Assembly (NCBI GenBank): GCA_012295225.1
Contig: WMKK01000013.1
Coordinates: forward strand, 234,167 to 298,166
Length of the DNA stretch: 64,000 nt
DNA from: Ostreococcus mediterraneus
Lineage: Eukaryota > Chlorophyta > Mamiellophyceae > Mamiellales > Bathycoccaceae
Direction: 5' to 3'
A program made the translations under genes and the position numbers. Below, piece after piece: positions 28,907 through 39,100 of the stretch (position 1 is its first letter; every line of letters starts with the position of its first letter). Under the pieces are notes generated by a model. It was not told where the DNA came from, did not search any database, and saw nothing but the letters and a program-made list of their open reading frames with translations.

Positions 28907-30717
28907 TCGCATTCCAAACTCGCAGCGTATGCTACTTCCATCTTTGTTGCACGGGCCGCCATTTGTGAAACCTTTTGTTTCGTGCGAAGTAATTCTCGAC
29001 GAACCTCGAGCAGAGCGCCTTGACTTTCGGCGAGCGCAACTTTCGACGTCACTAGCTCGATGACATGCGAGTCGAGTACTTTCCTGACATCCGCAAGTTC
29101 TTCACTTGTTGCGGTCAGGTCGCATCGGGCGATGGCGGCTTCCGCGAGTGCGGCGTTCAATTTAGTCTCATGAGCCTCATTGGCTGCTCTTTTCAACGAC
29201 GTCGTCAGCATGGTCGTTTCCGCAATTACACTTTGAAGGTGTTGTCGGAGTTCCTCGCATTCTTGGTTTTTATCGTCTAGTTCTTCTTGCAGCAATTCCT
29301 CTGAAGCAGCGCGCGCTTTTGCCTGAGTCTGCAATTCACCTTCAAGCGCCTTGGTCTTTTTCTTGTACTCAAGAGAAAGTTTTGCTAATTGTGTATCTGA
29401 CGCGTCCAACTGAAGACGATACCGATCTATTTCTTTTGCGTGCTCAATTCGCTCACGTTCGAGTTCGACTTCGAAACTCATCGTACTTGCTGTCTCAGGT
29501 GCGGTGGCGGCATTTTTGACAAGGCGAGCAATGTCTGAATCGCGCTCTCTTAGCGTCCTCTCCAAATTTTGCACTTGCAACTCGAGATTATTCCTCTCTT
29601 TCTCTATGCTTTTCTTCTCATTTTCAATGGCGTTCATATCGTCGATAACGTGCATGATGGCTGTATCCTTAGCCTCTTTTTCCGATTGCGCTTGCGCTCT
29701 CGCAGTTTCACTCTCACACATGGCTCTTTTAAGTTCCGCACTCAGTTCCTTCTTCTCATCCATCAGCAGACGAATAGTTCTCCCGGTCTCTTCTTTGGTT
29801 TCTTCAAGTATGACCTCCAGCTGAGCGACTTTTCTCCGCTCGTTATCTAGTGCTTCACGAGCGATGGATTCGCGTCGTTCAATTTGTCGAACGACGATGG
29901 GTGACACGCTTCCAGCCACCGGCGAAAGTAGTACTTGCAAAGGACTACCTGGAATGCCCGGGAAACCGCTAAGATCCTGTTCGCTCGAACTCTCAGGTGG
30001 TGTTGCATCGGTTTTCACGCTCGCTGACCAATTACTTTCGATGCCCGACACGAGCGAAAGGTCCGTGAGCGCGTCCATATCGGGGACAAAGTTTTTCAGC
30101 CACACGACGCGCGCTTCAACCGTAAGCGTCAACGTTTTCGCACCCGCCAACGCGGCAACGGCGGCGGAGCTTTTCACATTGAGTGATATTTTCCGAGTCT
30201 CCATCGGTCCATCCACGCTGGCAAACGCGGCGATGTCCACCGCGCCTTTGGCGACGGTGACGTATTTTGTCAAACCATCCTTGGGATCGGCGTCGACGCG
30301 TTGAAGCTTCACACAATACTCTTTCGGTTCGAACGCCAAGCCACCGGATATATCACTCGCCCCGACAGTCGGTAATGCTTCCTCCGCGGCTGTCGCTGAC
30401 GACGACGCAGACGCCGTATTCCGCTTGAAGAGTGTCGCTATCGATGAAGACGTCGCGGCGGCGTCATCCGTAGCCCACGTCGCGATCGTCCCAGCCGCGA
30501 CATCGCTCGTGGACGCTCGCGACACTTGCACCTTTGCCCCGCGAGACCAACGCAGCACGTACGTCGTCGTCGTCGTCGTCGACATCAGCGCCGCGGTCGA
30601 AGACTCCACGCCCACCGGCTTGACATCCAATCGAAACTTCACCCCAGCCCCGCGTCGCACCGGGCGCGCCAACCTCGACGTCGCGCCCGATGTCGCCCTC
30701 TTCAATCGTCCAAACAT
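28876..30717 (-). CDS. NT-C2 (EEIG1/EHBP1-type) domain coiled-coil protein
   Basis: A 613-residue single-exon gene. The N-terminal ~240 residues resemble the NT-C2 domain: VKFRLDVKPVGVE at the start, a central basic RWSRGAKVQVSR, and KTLTLTVEARVVWLKNF at the end. Residues ~275-600 form a nearly continuous coiled coil (REALDNERRKVAQLEVILEE and onward). Proteins of this design in plants and animals tether membranes, cytoskeleton or organelles. Its exact target is unknown. It is convergent with the EGF gene (65 bp) and divergent from another coiled-coil gene. Confidence 0.75.
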   Translation of the reverse strand: MFGRLKRATSGATSRLARPVRRGAGVKFRLDVKPVGVESSTAALMSTTTTTTYVLRWSRGAKVQVSRASTSDVAAGTIATWATDDAAATSSSIATLFKRNTASASSSATAAEEALPTVGASDISGGLAFEPKEYCVKLQRVDADPKDGLTKYVTVAKGAVDIAAFASVDGPMETRKISLNVKSSAAVAALAGAKTLTLTVEARVVWLKNFVPDMDALTDLSLVSGIESNWSASVKTDATPPESSSEQDLSGFPGIPGSPLQVLLSPVAGSVSPIVVRQIERRESIAREALDNERRKVAQLEVILEETKEETGRTIRLLMDEKKELSAELKRAMCESETARAQAQSEKEAKDTAIMHVIDDMNAIENEKKSIEKERNNLELQVQNLERTLRERDSDIARLVKNAATAPETASTMSFEVELERERIEHAKEIDRYRLQLDASDTQLAKLSLEYKKKTKALEGELQTQAKARAASEELLQEELDDKNQECEELRQHLQSVIAETTMLTTSLKRAANEAHETKLNAALAEAAIARCDLTATSEELADVRKVLDSHVIELVTSKVALAESQGALLEVRRELLRTKQKVSQMAARATKMEVAYAASLECEDENANRLDE

Positions 30718-30823
30718 CTATTCCACCCGTCGCCGCGCGCGCGACGACGACGTCCGCGACAGAATCTGCCGTGACAGCTGGCGTCTGCGTTTGAATTCTC
30801 TGCATTCCGCGTCGCGCGTTTGA

Positions 30824-32389
30824 ATGTCCTCCGCCGACGCCGACGCGCCGACGACCGCGGCATTCGACGCCCCCGACGCCGATGTCCGCGACTTTTACGA
30901 CGACGACGTCGATTTCGACGGCGGCGACGGTGCCGAGGCGCGCGAATGGGTCCCGTTCGATGCGCCAGCATCGGCGCGCAACGACGACGCGGCTGACGCT
31001 GACGCTGACGCTGACGTCGCCGATGACGCCTCCGACGACAGTCTCATCTCCCTCGGCGCATCGTCGCCGACGCCTTTGGATAAAGCTCGCGCGGAAAATG
31101 CGCGGTTGCGCGAGAGATTAGCATCGGAAGAGGCGAACGCGCTGCGGGCGACGTCGGCGCTCGACGTCGAACGCGCGGCTCGCGCGGAGGAGCGCGCGCG
31201 GTTCCTCGCTCTCGTGCGCGCCGCCGCGCCAGAGGATGATAGATACGATATCGACTCGTCATCTCGCGCGACGTCGGTGGTGTTTGCGTACGCGAGCGCG
31301 GAGAAGACACCGACGCAAAGGGCTATTGCGCGCTTTGTCGCCCGAGGCGCGAGCGGCGCTTCGAGTCATCGGGACGGTGGTTTGCGCATGACTTTTGCCG
31401 AAGCTGAGGCTGTGTGCGAGGATTTCGCAGTACAGGATACTATTTTACACGCTGCGCGAAGCGAGGCGTTGAGAAGAGATGCGATGCTGGCGCAGTATCA
31501 AGCAGAGGTGGAATCGTGCGCGCGCAAGGCGCGGGATCACGACGAGGCGCACGCGCTCCTCGTCGCCGAAGTTGAAGATTTACGCGCGGCTTTGGCGCAA
31601 TCGAAGAGCGAAGCGAACGCGCTGGCGAGTGAAGTGACGACGGCGAATGAGGCGCTGGCGAATGCCGCATATGAAGCTGAGGAATGGAAACGTACCGCGG
31701 CGGCGTTGAAAGGTTTGGCGCGCGAGAGCAACGATTTCGACGCCGTCGGCGCGCGGGACGGGGCGTCGAATCACATTTTAGTTTTAGAGCTCGAATGCGC
31801 GTTGGAAGCGTTGACGACGACGCGTTCTGAATTGGATGATGTCAAGTTTCGTCTTCAAGAGGCGACGAGTAGGGCAGAGCGCGCCGAAAAGCTTGAAGCA
31901 GTCGCTGCGGCGGCGCTCGAAGCGAGTCAAGCCAACGCGACGTCGAGCGCGCGTCAAACGCCTCGCGTGGCGACGAGCGAATCTTCGCGCGAATTACGCG
32001 AGCGATTGGACCGCGCTGAAGTCCGAGTGGCGCAACTCACAAAACGACTGGAAGCCATCGACGATGACCATGCGATAGAAATGGAGCGATTACGCAACGA
32101 ACACGAACGATTGTGCTTAAATTTGAAGATGATGCACCTGTCAAACGACGACGCGACGGAGATGATGCGTTTGGAAATTGAAGACGCGAAGCGCGACGTC
32201 GCCGAGCGAGTCACGATGGAACGAGACGAGTTCTGGCAGCGCACTGTGAAGGAGATTCAACAAGTGCATCTCAATCAACTTGACTCGCTCAAGTCAAAAG
32301 CTGGTGATGAACTGCTCGTCAAAGAAAAGAATTTAGCCAAGATGAAGACGCAGCTCGTGCGTTTACTTGAAGAGGTTGGAACGTCATAA
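30824..32389 (+). CDS. Coiled-coil protein with acidic N-terminus
   Basis: The protein has 521 residues. The first ~85 are Asp/Ala-rich and probably disordered. From about residue 85 to the end it is coiled coil, in blocks around ENARLRERLASEEAN, EVTTANEALANAAYEAEEW, LRERLDRAEVRVAQLTKRL and the C-terminal KEKNLAKMKTQLVRLLEEV. It carries no transmembrane segment or enzyme motif. Its start lies 106 bp from that of the NT-C2 protein, so the two may be co-regulated. Function unknown. Confidence 0.75.
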   Translation: MSSADADAPTTAAFDAPDADVRDFYDDDVDFDGGDGAEAREWVPFDAPASARNDDAADADADADVADDASDDSLISLGASSPTPLDKARAENARLRERLASEEANALRATSALDVERAARAEERARFLALVRAAAPEDDRYDIDSSSRATSVVFAYASAEKTPTQRAIARFVARGASGASSHRDGGLRMTFAEAEAVCEDFAVQDTILHAARSEALRRDAMLAQYQAEVESCARKARDHDEAHALLVAEVEDLRAALAQSKSEANALASEVTTANEALANAAYEAEEWKRTAAALKGLARESNDFDAVGARDGASNHILVLELECALEALTTTRSELDDVKFRLQEATSRAERAEKLEAVAAAALEASQANATSSARQTPRVATSESSRELRERLDRAEVRVAQLTKRLEAIDDDHAIEMERLRNEHERLCLNLKMMHLSNDDATEMMRLEIEDAKRDVAERVTMERDEFWQRTVKEIQQVHLNQLDSLKSKAGDELLVKEKNLAKMKTQLVRLLEEVGTS

Positions 32390-32413
32390 AGGTAGTAAAA
32401 TAAAGTTTGTACA

Positions 32414-33265
32414 TTAACAATAACCGATGATTTGCGAGGCCTCCCAAGAATCTCCCGCCTGTACGACCACGCCTTGCACGTTGGCGACTTCAACGCACAC
32501 CATGCTGTGGTATTCTTCGTCGCCGAAATCACCCATTTTCTTCGCCTTTTCAATCCACGGATTCCACACCACGGTGTCGGGAAGCGTCGGTGTCTTCTCT
32601 ACCGTAAATTTTCGTCCCTTGACGTCGTCTTCGATGACGAGCGTGTCCACAGTAGATTTATAAATTCTATCCACCTCGAAATTAAACCGCACGCACTCGT
32701 CGTCGTCTCGTTTCGCGACTCTGTCTTCTAAATTGTCCAAATACGTCGCGCCCCGCAACCCGCGCACGGAACTTTGCGAACATTCCGCCACGGCAAAATA
32801 CGTGTGTAGAGCCGTGGTGAACTCTAAAGATGCATCACCACTGGCGTTGTTTTCCACGCGCAGACTCGTGCGCAATCGCTCGCCTTCTAAAGTCACGGTG
32901 TATTCCAACACGTACGTCCCAGAGAAGCCCGCGCTCGCTTTGGCGCTCACGTCTCGAGACTCTAACTTCATCGTCACCGATGTCGCCGCGAGCGCTGTCA
33001 CAACCCACTGCGTGTTGCGCGCAAATCCATGCTGCGCCTCGCACGGCCCCATGTCGCTAAACTGCGGGAAACAGATTGGAATACCGCCGCGAATGGCTTT
33101 CACACCATCGAACACGGCTTCACTCGAGCAAAACAACAACTCTTCCTGCGTCGCGTTCACGCGCCACGACGCGACGTGAGCGCCGTGCTGATACACCTCA
33201 CACGTGTGCGTGTCGTTAGACAGCCGCACGGCGGGTAGGTTGTTTTTTAACGCGATAGTTGTCAT
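32414..33265 (-). CDS. Glucose-6-phosphate 1-epimerase (hexose-6-phosphate mutarotase)
   Basis: The 283-residue protein belongs to the YeaD/YMR099c branch of the aldose 1-epimerase fold, which interconverts alpha and beta glucose 6-phosphate. Visible are the GGIPICFPQF motif, the catalytic His in QHGFAR, the second His in ALHTYF and the C-terminal VWNPWIEKA. No transit peptide is seen, so the enzyme is probably cytosolic. The family length is 270-300. It is convergent with the coiled-coil gene (24 bp between stops). Confidence 0.92.
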   Translation of the reverse strand: MTTIALKNNLPAVRLSNDTHTCEVYQHGAHVASWRVNATQEELLFCSSEAVFDGVKAIRGGIPICFPQFSDMGPCEAQHGFARNTQWVVTALAATSVTMKLESRDVSAKASAGFSGTYVLEYTVTLEGERLRTSLRVENNASGDASLEFTTALHTYFAVAECSQSSVRGLRGATYLDNLEDRVAKRDDDECVRFNFEVDRIYKSTVDTLVIEDDVKGRKFTVEKTPTLPDTVVWNPWIEKAKKMGDFGDEEYHSMVCVEVANVQGVVVQAGDSWEASQIIGYC

Positions 33266-33323
33266 GCGTGAAAGTGACGTCTGTCCCGTCGCGCAACGTC
33301 GACGTGCGTATTACAAGTACGAG

Positions 33324-34937
33324 TTACGCGCTTGGTTTTTGCAAATACACTGTGGGATTATATGCCGGCGCCGCTACAAGCACTTTTGGCTTTTTACGTG
33401 CATGTGCGTCATTGGCGTTGTTGTCGTCGTCGCATGTCTCGTCGTCGCTCGCCTCCTGGTCGTCGTCGTCGTCATCGAAACACGCGCGCACGAGCGCCGA
33501 GCTCAAAAGTGACAGCTCCTGCGCGCGCAATAAATACGCCGCGGACAATCCGCACACGCCTCCACCGACTGCGAAAGATCCTGGGGATGATTCGCTGCTC
33601 GCGAGACACGCGCGAACGTCATCTAATATAGACACGAGCAATTCTGACGGCCCCGCGGATGAAATCTCGTCCCCGCAATAGTATTGAAATCTTTCGGCGA
33701 ATAACGTGAAGAGCAGCTCTGGTTTGATTTCTGCCAATAATTCAGAACTACTCGTTGCTTCTTCGTCCATGCATTCGCTGACGCAACTGCGAAAACGACC
33801 CTCTTTAACTTGTTGTTCTTCTGTTTTCGCCTCTTCGTCTTCTTCGCTACTTGAGTCGTCGGCTTCTGGTTCGTACTCGAGCCACTCGTCGTCGTCTTTG
33901 GACGCCATGCACAACGCCGTTAAAAGTCCGCGAGATAGACCGCCGTCCTCATCGATTTCAAACTCTATTCCGCCATAATTTTCATTCAACCATTCGTAAA
34001 AGTACACAATCGCATGGAAACCCGTCGCCGTCGACGGATTCGAGGCGTTCCAAAAATCATCTGGAAACTGAATCGAGCGCACAACGTTCGTGCGTTCCGC
34101 AAACCCGTACTTGTAAAGCAACATTGCATTATCGTGATCGTCTCCGAAAGAATTATACACTTCATCACCTGCTGATATTTCTCGGCAGCTCTCGAGTCTG
34201 ATTGCGTCCTCCTCGGCGTTTGTCTTTGTCTTTGTCTTTGTCTTTGTCTTTGTCGACGCGCCGACGACGTGAAAATGCGCCCCGTCGCTCAAATGATTAA
34301 ACAAGTCCGCAAACGGCATCAATCCTTGCCCGAGTTGCTCATCTACAAAAAACGCACGACTCGCCACCACACTCGCCGCGTCTCTAAACGCGTCAAACGT
34401 CAACCACGACGACGCGTTCAACGTTTCAACCGCTTCCATCCAATCGCTCTCCATGCGAGCCACGTCTTCTTCGAGCAAAATTTCCACGCTCGTCCCACGC
34501 AACACCTTCCGCCGTGCGTCGTCGTCATCGACCCACCAGAACTGCGGTAAGTTCTCTCTCTGAGGAATCATCGCAAAGTACGCCGAAAACGCCGACGACC
34601 CATCCTCGACGAACCGTCGCTCGTACGCCACGGCGCACACCACACCAACCTCCCCGAGCGCTTCCAAAACGCCATCCCCAACGTCCCGTCGCAATCGTGA
34701 CGTCGCCGTGGTAAACACAGCCGTCTTAGGAATCACCGCCAGCGTCGTCCGCGCGTCGATGCGCGTCTTCGCGACGACGCGGAAGCACCCGGCGACGTTG
34801 TCCACGTCATCGAGCGCATCCTCGTCAGCAGCACTTTTCGAAACGCATTCAATCCCGACGACGCCGCGGTCGACGACGATCCCGAACGCGTCACACCAGC
34901 GCTCGAAACGCTCGATGATGGCATCGCGCGCGCGCAT
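33324..34937 (-). CDS. SET-domain protein lysine methyltransferase, SETD6/RKM4-like
   Basis: A 537-residue protein with a split SET domain of the Rubisco-LSMT type. The post-insert core SRAFFVDEQLGQGLMPFADL, FNHLSDGAH and the C-terminal NSFGDDHDNAMLLYKYGF correspond to the AdoMet and substrate pocket of SETD6. A Rubis-subs-bind-like helical C-terminus follows. A (Lys-Thr)6 run, encoded by a TTTGTC microsatellite, is inserted just after the FNH motif. The acidic stretches near the C-terminus are lineage-specific. Likely substrates are ribosomal or nuclear proteins. Confidence 0.85.
   Translation of the reverse strand: MRARDAIIERFERWCDAFGIVVDRGVVGIECVSKSAADEDALDDVDNVAGCFRVVAKTRIDARTTLAVIPKTAVFTTATSRLRRDVGDGVLEALGEVGVVCAVAYERRFVEDGSSAFSAYFAMIPQRENLPQFWWVDDDDARRKVLRGTSVEILLEEDVARMESDWMEAVETLNASSWLTFDAFRDAASVVASRAFFVDEQLGQGLMPFADLFNHLSDGAHFHVVGASTKTKTKTKTKTNAEEDAIRLESCREISAGDEVYNSFGDDHDNAMLLYKYGFAERTNVVRSIQFPDDFWNASNPSTATGFHAIVYFYEWLNENYGGIEFEIDEDGGLSRGLLTALCMASKDDDEWLEYEPEADDSSSEEDEEAKTEEQQVKEGRFRSCVSECMDEEATSSSELLAEIKPELLFTLFAERFQYYCGDEISSAGPSELLVSILDDVRACLASSESSPGSFAVGGGVCGLSAAYLLRAQELSLLSSALVRACFDDDDDDQEASDDETCDDDNNANDAHARKKPKVLVAAPAYNPTVYLQKPSA
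34219..34254. repeat. Coding TTTGTC hexamer microsatellite
   Basis: Six perfect TTTGTC copies encode alternating Thr and Lys on the minus strand inside the SET-domain gene. The frame is kept for any number of repeats. Length variation between strains is expected. Confidence 0.95.
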
Positions 34938-35020
34938 TCGCGCCCGGCGTCGGCGTCGACGACTGCGGATGCGGATGCGCGCGGTGTCCCCGTCGCCACT
35001 GTGTGCCTCGCGCGCGCGCC

Positions 35021-36124
35021 ATGCCTCACGCCGCCGTCGCGCCTTCGCCGTCGCCGACGCCGCGTTGGCGCGCGCAGCACCGCGCGCGCGTTCGCCGCGT
35101 TCGCGCGCGCGCCGCGCCGACGCCCATCGACGTCGTCACCGTTGACGAATACGCCGAAAAGCTCAAACCGTTGGCGCAATCGGCGACGCTCGTGGGTGCG
35201 TTTTATGACTCTCGAGTCAATGTCATCGCGCGCGGGGCGCTGCGCGCGTGCGCGATCCCGCTCCTCGATCGCGGGTTTCATCGCGGGCACGGCGTGTTCG
35301 ATGCGTGCGCGATCCGAGGTGGAGGCGCGCACGCGCTCAGGGCGCACGTGGAAAGGTTGGTGTCGTCGGCGCGCGAGGCGAGGATTGATTTCAATCGAGA
35401 CGCGGATGAAATCGAGGCGATTGTGATGGCAACGATCCGTGCGAGCGGCGTGCGGGATGGTCAAGCGAGAATGTATGTCACGAGCGGTGTGGCGCGGTCG
35501 TTTGCGTTGACGGATATGGGTGATATGGCGTCGTTTTATGTCGCGTGCTACGCCAAGGCGCCGGATGTGGATGGAGACGCGCGCGCGATGCGGGACGGTT
35601 GGCGCGCGGTGAGTTCGCCGATTCCGATTAANCCACCAAAGTATGCGAGGTTGAAGTCGACGAATTACATGCCAAATGTGCATTGCGCCATGGATGCGAG
35701 CGAGCGCGGGGCAGATGTTGGGTGTTTTTTAACGACGGATGGCTTCATTGGGGAAGGCCCTGGCGCAAACGTCGCGTTTTTAACGCCCGACGGGACGTTA
35801 CGGACGCCACCGGCGACTGAAGTGCTCGGTGGGATTACCATTCGTCGCATTAAAGAGCTCATTGAGATGCCAGCGAATGCAAAGGCTCTACGTAAGGTGG
35901 GTGTCAAAAAGTTTGACGACTCGCAGCCGCTCTCCGCGTTTGTCGTCATCGGCGCCGAAGAAGCCATGTTGATTGGAAGCGCGTGCGACGTTAAACCAAT
36001 CGTCCAATGGGATGGTAAACTCATAGGTGACGGTACCGTCGGCGCGGCGACGAAATTGCTCGCTGAATTATTAGCGCATGATATGCTTCACGGTGACGCG
36101 CGCGTCGACGTCGACGCAATGTGA
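35021..36124 (+). CDS. Class IV PLP aminotransferase (DAAT/ADCL-like), plastid-targeted
   Basis: The 367-residue protein starts at ATG 35021; the frame opens earlier at a GTG. An Arg/Ala-rich leader (about 1-35) looks like a transit peptide. Fold-type IV marks are LLDRGFHRGHGVFDAC, the catalytic Lys in LKSTNYMPNV and the phosphate-binding EGPGANVAFL. The plant homologue group covers D-amino-acid transaminase and 4-amino-4-deoxychorismate lyase; the choice between them is open. The ambiguous base at 35632 makes residue 204 Lys or Asn. Its ATG lies 83 bp from that of the SET-domain gene. Confidence 0.88.
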   Translation: MPHAAVAPSPSPTPRWRAQHRARVRRVRARAAPTPIDVVTVDEYAEKLKPLAQSATLVGAFYDSRVNVIARGALRACAIPLLDRGFHRGHGVFDACAIRGGGAHALRAHVERLVSSAREARIDFNRDADEIEAIVMATIRASGVRDGQARMYVTSGVARSFALTDMGDMASFYVACYAKAPDVDGDARAMRDGWRAVSSPIPIXPPKYARLKSTNYMPNVHCAMDASERGADVGCFLTTDGFIGEGPGANVAFLTPDGTLRTPPATEVLGGITIRRIKELIEMPANAKALRKVGVKKFDDSQPLSAFVVIGAEEAMLIGSACDVKPIVQWDGKLIGDGTVGAATKLLAELLAHDMLHGDARVDVDAM

Positions 36125-36195
36125 ATGATTTCTCTACTGGTACCGGCAGCAATTTAATTCATGTGTACTTTTACAATGCGAGCGACGCTCGTCGA

Positions 36196-39100
36196 CTAGC
36201 ATACGTTTGAGCAGCATCGCGTTTGATGCCGCGCTTTCAAATTTGTTTCACACATCGCACCCGGCGCGCCACCTGCGCTGGGACGAATAACGCGCCCTTC
36301 GACGCCGTTTACGTCGCATCGCGTCAACGTCCACGCAAAATCCGTCTTTGTTCCCGGACACGTCGGGTCCTTCATCGACGTCGACACCGCGTTCCCGCGA
36401 CATAAATACCCACCCTCGGCGACGCACTTTGCCTTGGACTCGTCGTAGGTGTGCGTGTGGCATCCCACGGGTGCCGAGCCGCACACGAATGGAAATCGAA
36501 TTTGATTGTCGCGTCTCCAGTCGGGTAAATTTGCGCAGCACTTCATGTGGGGCAAGTTGCAAATTTTTGGACGCACCCAGGCGTCGGCGTCGGGCACCTT
36601 CAAGCCGTTTTCAGCAGCGAACGCTTGCGCAGCTTGAAGCGCGGTGTTTTCTAGAGAACCCAATTCATCGTACAGGTTGAAGTTTGTCTTGGATCCGGGA
36701 TTGACGCAATCTGAAGAAGATTCGTCGACTGGGGACGGGGGCGTCGACGAGGACGTCGACGTGGGATAGAATGGGGACGAGGAGGAGGAGGACGACGACG
36801 ACGACGCGGGCTCGACAGGAGCTGTCGAGTCTTGCGCGTCGGCGCAATCTGCACCGGTGCACCCATCATAAAATGGAACGCCGTTCGTGTTGATGACGAC
36901 ATCCACGTTGACGTTGATGTTGTACGTCTTCGCGGCGTCTGCGTCTGCACCCGGCGACGTCGATGATGGCACGGACGTCGGCGCGGGCGCGACGCTCGGC
37001 GCAGACGAATCTCCGCTCGTCGAGTCGCTCGGTGCGTCACTCGATGGATAGGCTGAATCGCTCGACGGACTGTAGACTTGCACCACGGGATCCAGTACGG
37101 TTTGCGTGGTTTCTACTGGTAAACCGGCGTTTTGCAAATCAACCGCCAGCGCGTCGTTCCAACCATTCAACACGTCAATCACCTCTTGCGCTTGCGCGTC
37201 GGTGCTCACGCGTACGGTGACGTAAAAGCTGAGCGTGCTCGATGTCGCGAGTAATCGACGATGCGATGCGCTCACGGTTTCGATGGTGGTGAAACGAATG
37301 TCCGTGGGGGACAAGTGCAAGAGTTGACCCATGACTTGACGAAACGACGCTTGCGCTTGGGCGTCAAACGTCTCCACAGTGTAGTCGCTCTTAACTTCGA
37401 CTTGCGTGAACACCTCTCGCGTCCATGCGGTGGCGTTGGTTGGAATAGTTTCTACGGCTTCTTCGCGATCCTCGACGAGCGGAACATCGCCGACATAGAC
37501 GGTGCTCGTCTTGGTGCAACCCATGAGGTTCATGATGTCGACGAGTTGCGTGTTCTTGGTGAATTTGGCATCCGTCATGCTCTTGAGCGTTTGACTAATG
37601 TCGTTCGCTTGGGACTCATCTTCGGCGGTGATGTCAAAATGTACGAGAACGTCGATGATGTTGTCTTCGACTGCTGGCGCTTCGAGTTTCACCACGGCGA
37701 CAGTGCTGTCAGGAATATTGAAGAGCTGCGCCATGCTTTCGGTGAACGCATTTGATTGCTGGAAACCAAACGTGTTGACGACGTAGCCCGTGACCACCAT
37801 CTTGTCCGTGACGTGCCATTCTCGTTTGGGCGGCGTCGTGGATTCCGGAACCGTTGATGGATACGTTGATGGTATGGTGGATTCCGGCGTCGGAGATTCT
37901 GGCGTCGTCGACTCTGGCGTCGTCGACTCTGGTCCTTGACTCGGCACAGTGGATTCCGGTGTCGTTGATTCCGGCGTCGTTGATTCCCAAGGCAGGGTGC
38001 TGTCATCATCGTGCGGGTAGCTCGGCACCGTTGATTCTGGCGTCGTCGACTCTGGCGTCGTCGACTCTGGTNNNNNNNNNNNNNNNNNNNNNNNNNNNNN
38101 NNNNNNNNNNNNNNNNNNNNNNNNNNNNNNNNNNNNNNNNNNNNNNNNNNNNNNNNNNNNNNNNNNNNNNNNNNNNNNNNNNNNNNNNNNNNNNNNNNNN
38201 NNNNNNNNNNNNNNNNNNNNNNNNNNNNNNNNNNNNNNNNNNNNNNNNNNNNNNNNNNNNNNNNNNNNNNNNNNNNNNNNNNNNNNNNNNNNNNNNNNNN
38301 NNNNNNNNNNNNNNNNNNNNNNNNNNNNNNNNNNNNNNNNNNNNNNNNNNNNNNNNNNNNNNNNNNNNNNNNNNNNNNNNNNNNNNNNNNNNNNNNNNNN
38401 NNNNNNNNNNNNNNNNNNNNNNNNNNNNNNNNNNNNNNNNNNNNNNNNNNNNNNNNNNNNNNNNNNNNNNNNNNNNNNNNNNNNNNNNNNNNNNNNNNNN
38501 NNNNNNNNNNNNNNNNNNNNNNNNNNNNNNNNNNNNNNNNNNNNNNNNNNNNNNNNNNNNNNNNNNNNNNNNNNNNNNNNNNNNNNNNNNNNNNNNNNNN
38601 NNNNNNNNNNNNNNNNNNNNNNNNNNNNNNNNNNNNNNNNNNNNNNNNNNNNNNNNNNNNNNNNNNNNNNNNNNNNNNNNNNNNNNTCGTTGATTCCCAA
38701 GGCAGGGTGCTGTCATCATCGTGCGGGTAGCTCGGCACCGTTGATTCTGGCGTCGTCGACTCTGGCGTCGTCGACTCTGGTTCTTGGCTCGGCGGCACGG
38801 TGGATTCCCAAGGCGAAGTGCTATCATCATCATACGGGTAGCCATCTTCATCTGGATAACCAAGTGGGTCAGCTCCATTCATCTCAGCAAGCGCCGCATC
38901 AACACGTCTCTTCTCTTCGATCAATCCTTCAGGAAGAGCGAGCGCCGCTACTTGCTCGTCTCGAGCTTCGCATTGACGATCCGACGGTGCTTTGTAATAC
39001 GTCGCAGCGCCATCGATACCTGCACTCGTCTTGGCACTTTCTCTCCACACGTGCGCCTCGTAACCCAATGGAAGACGAAGCAGCGCGCAGTGCGAAGGAT

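Noticed and set aside
37854-38693. Open frames made mostly of X across the N run
   Set aside because: They reflect undefined bases only.
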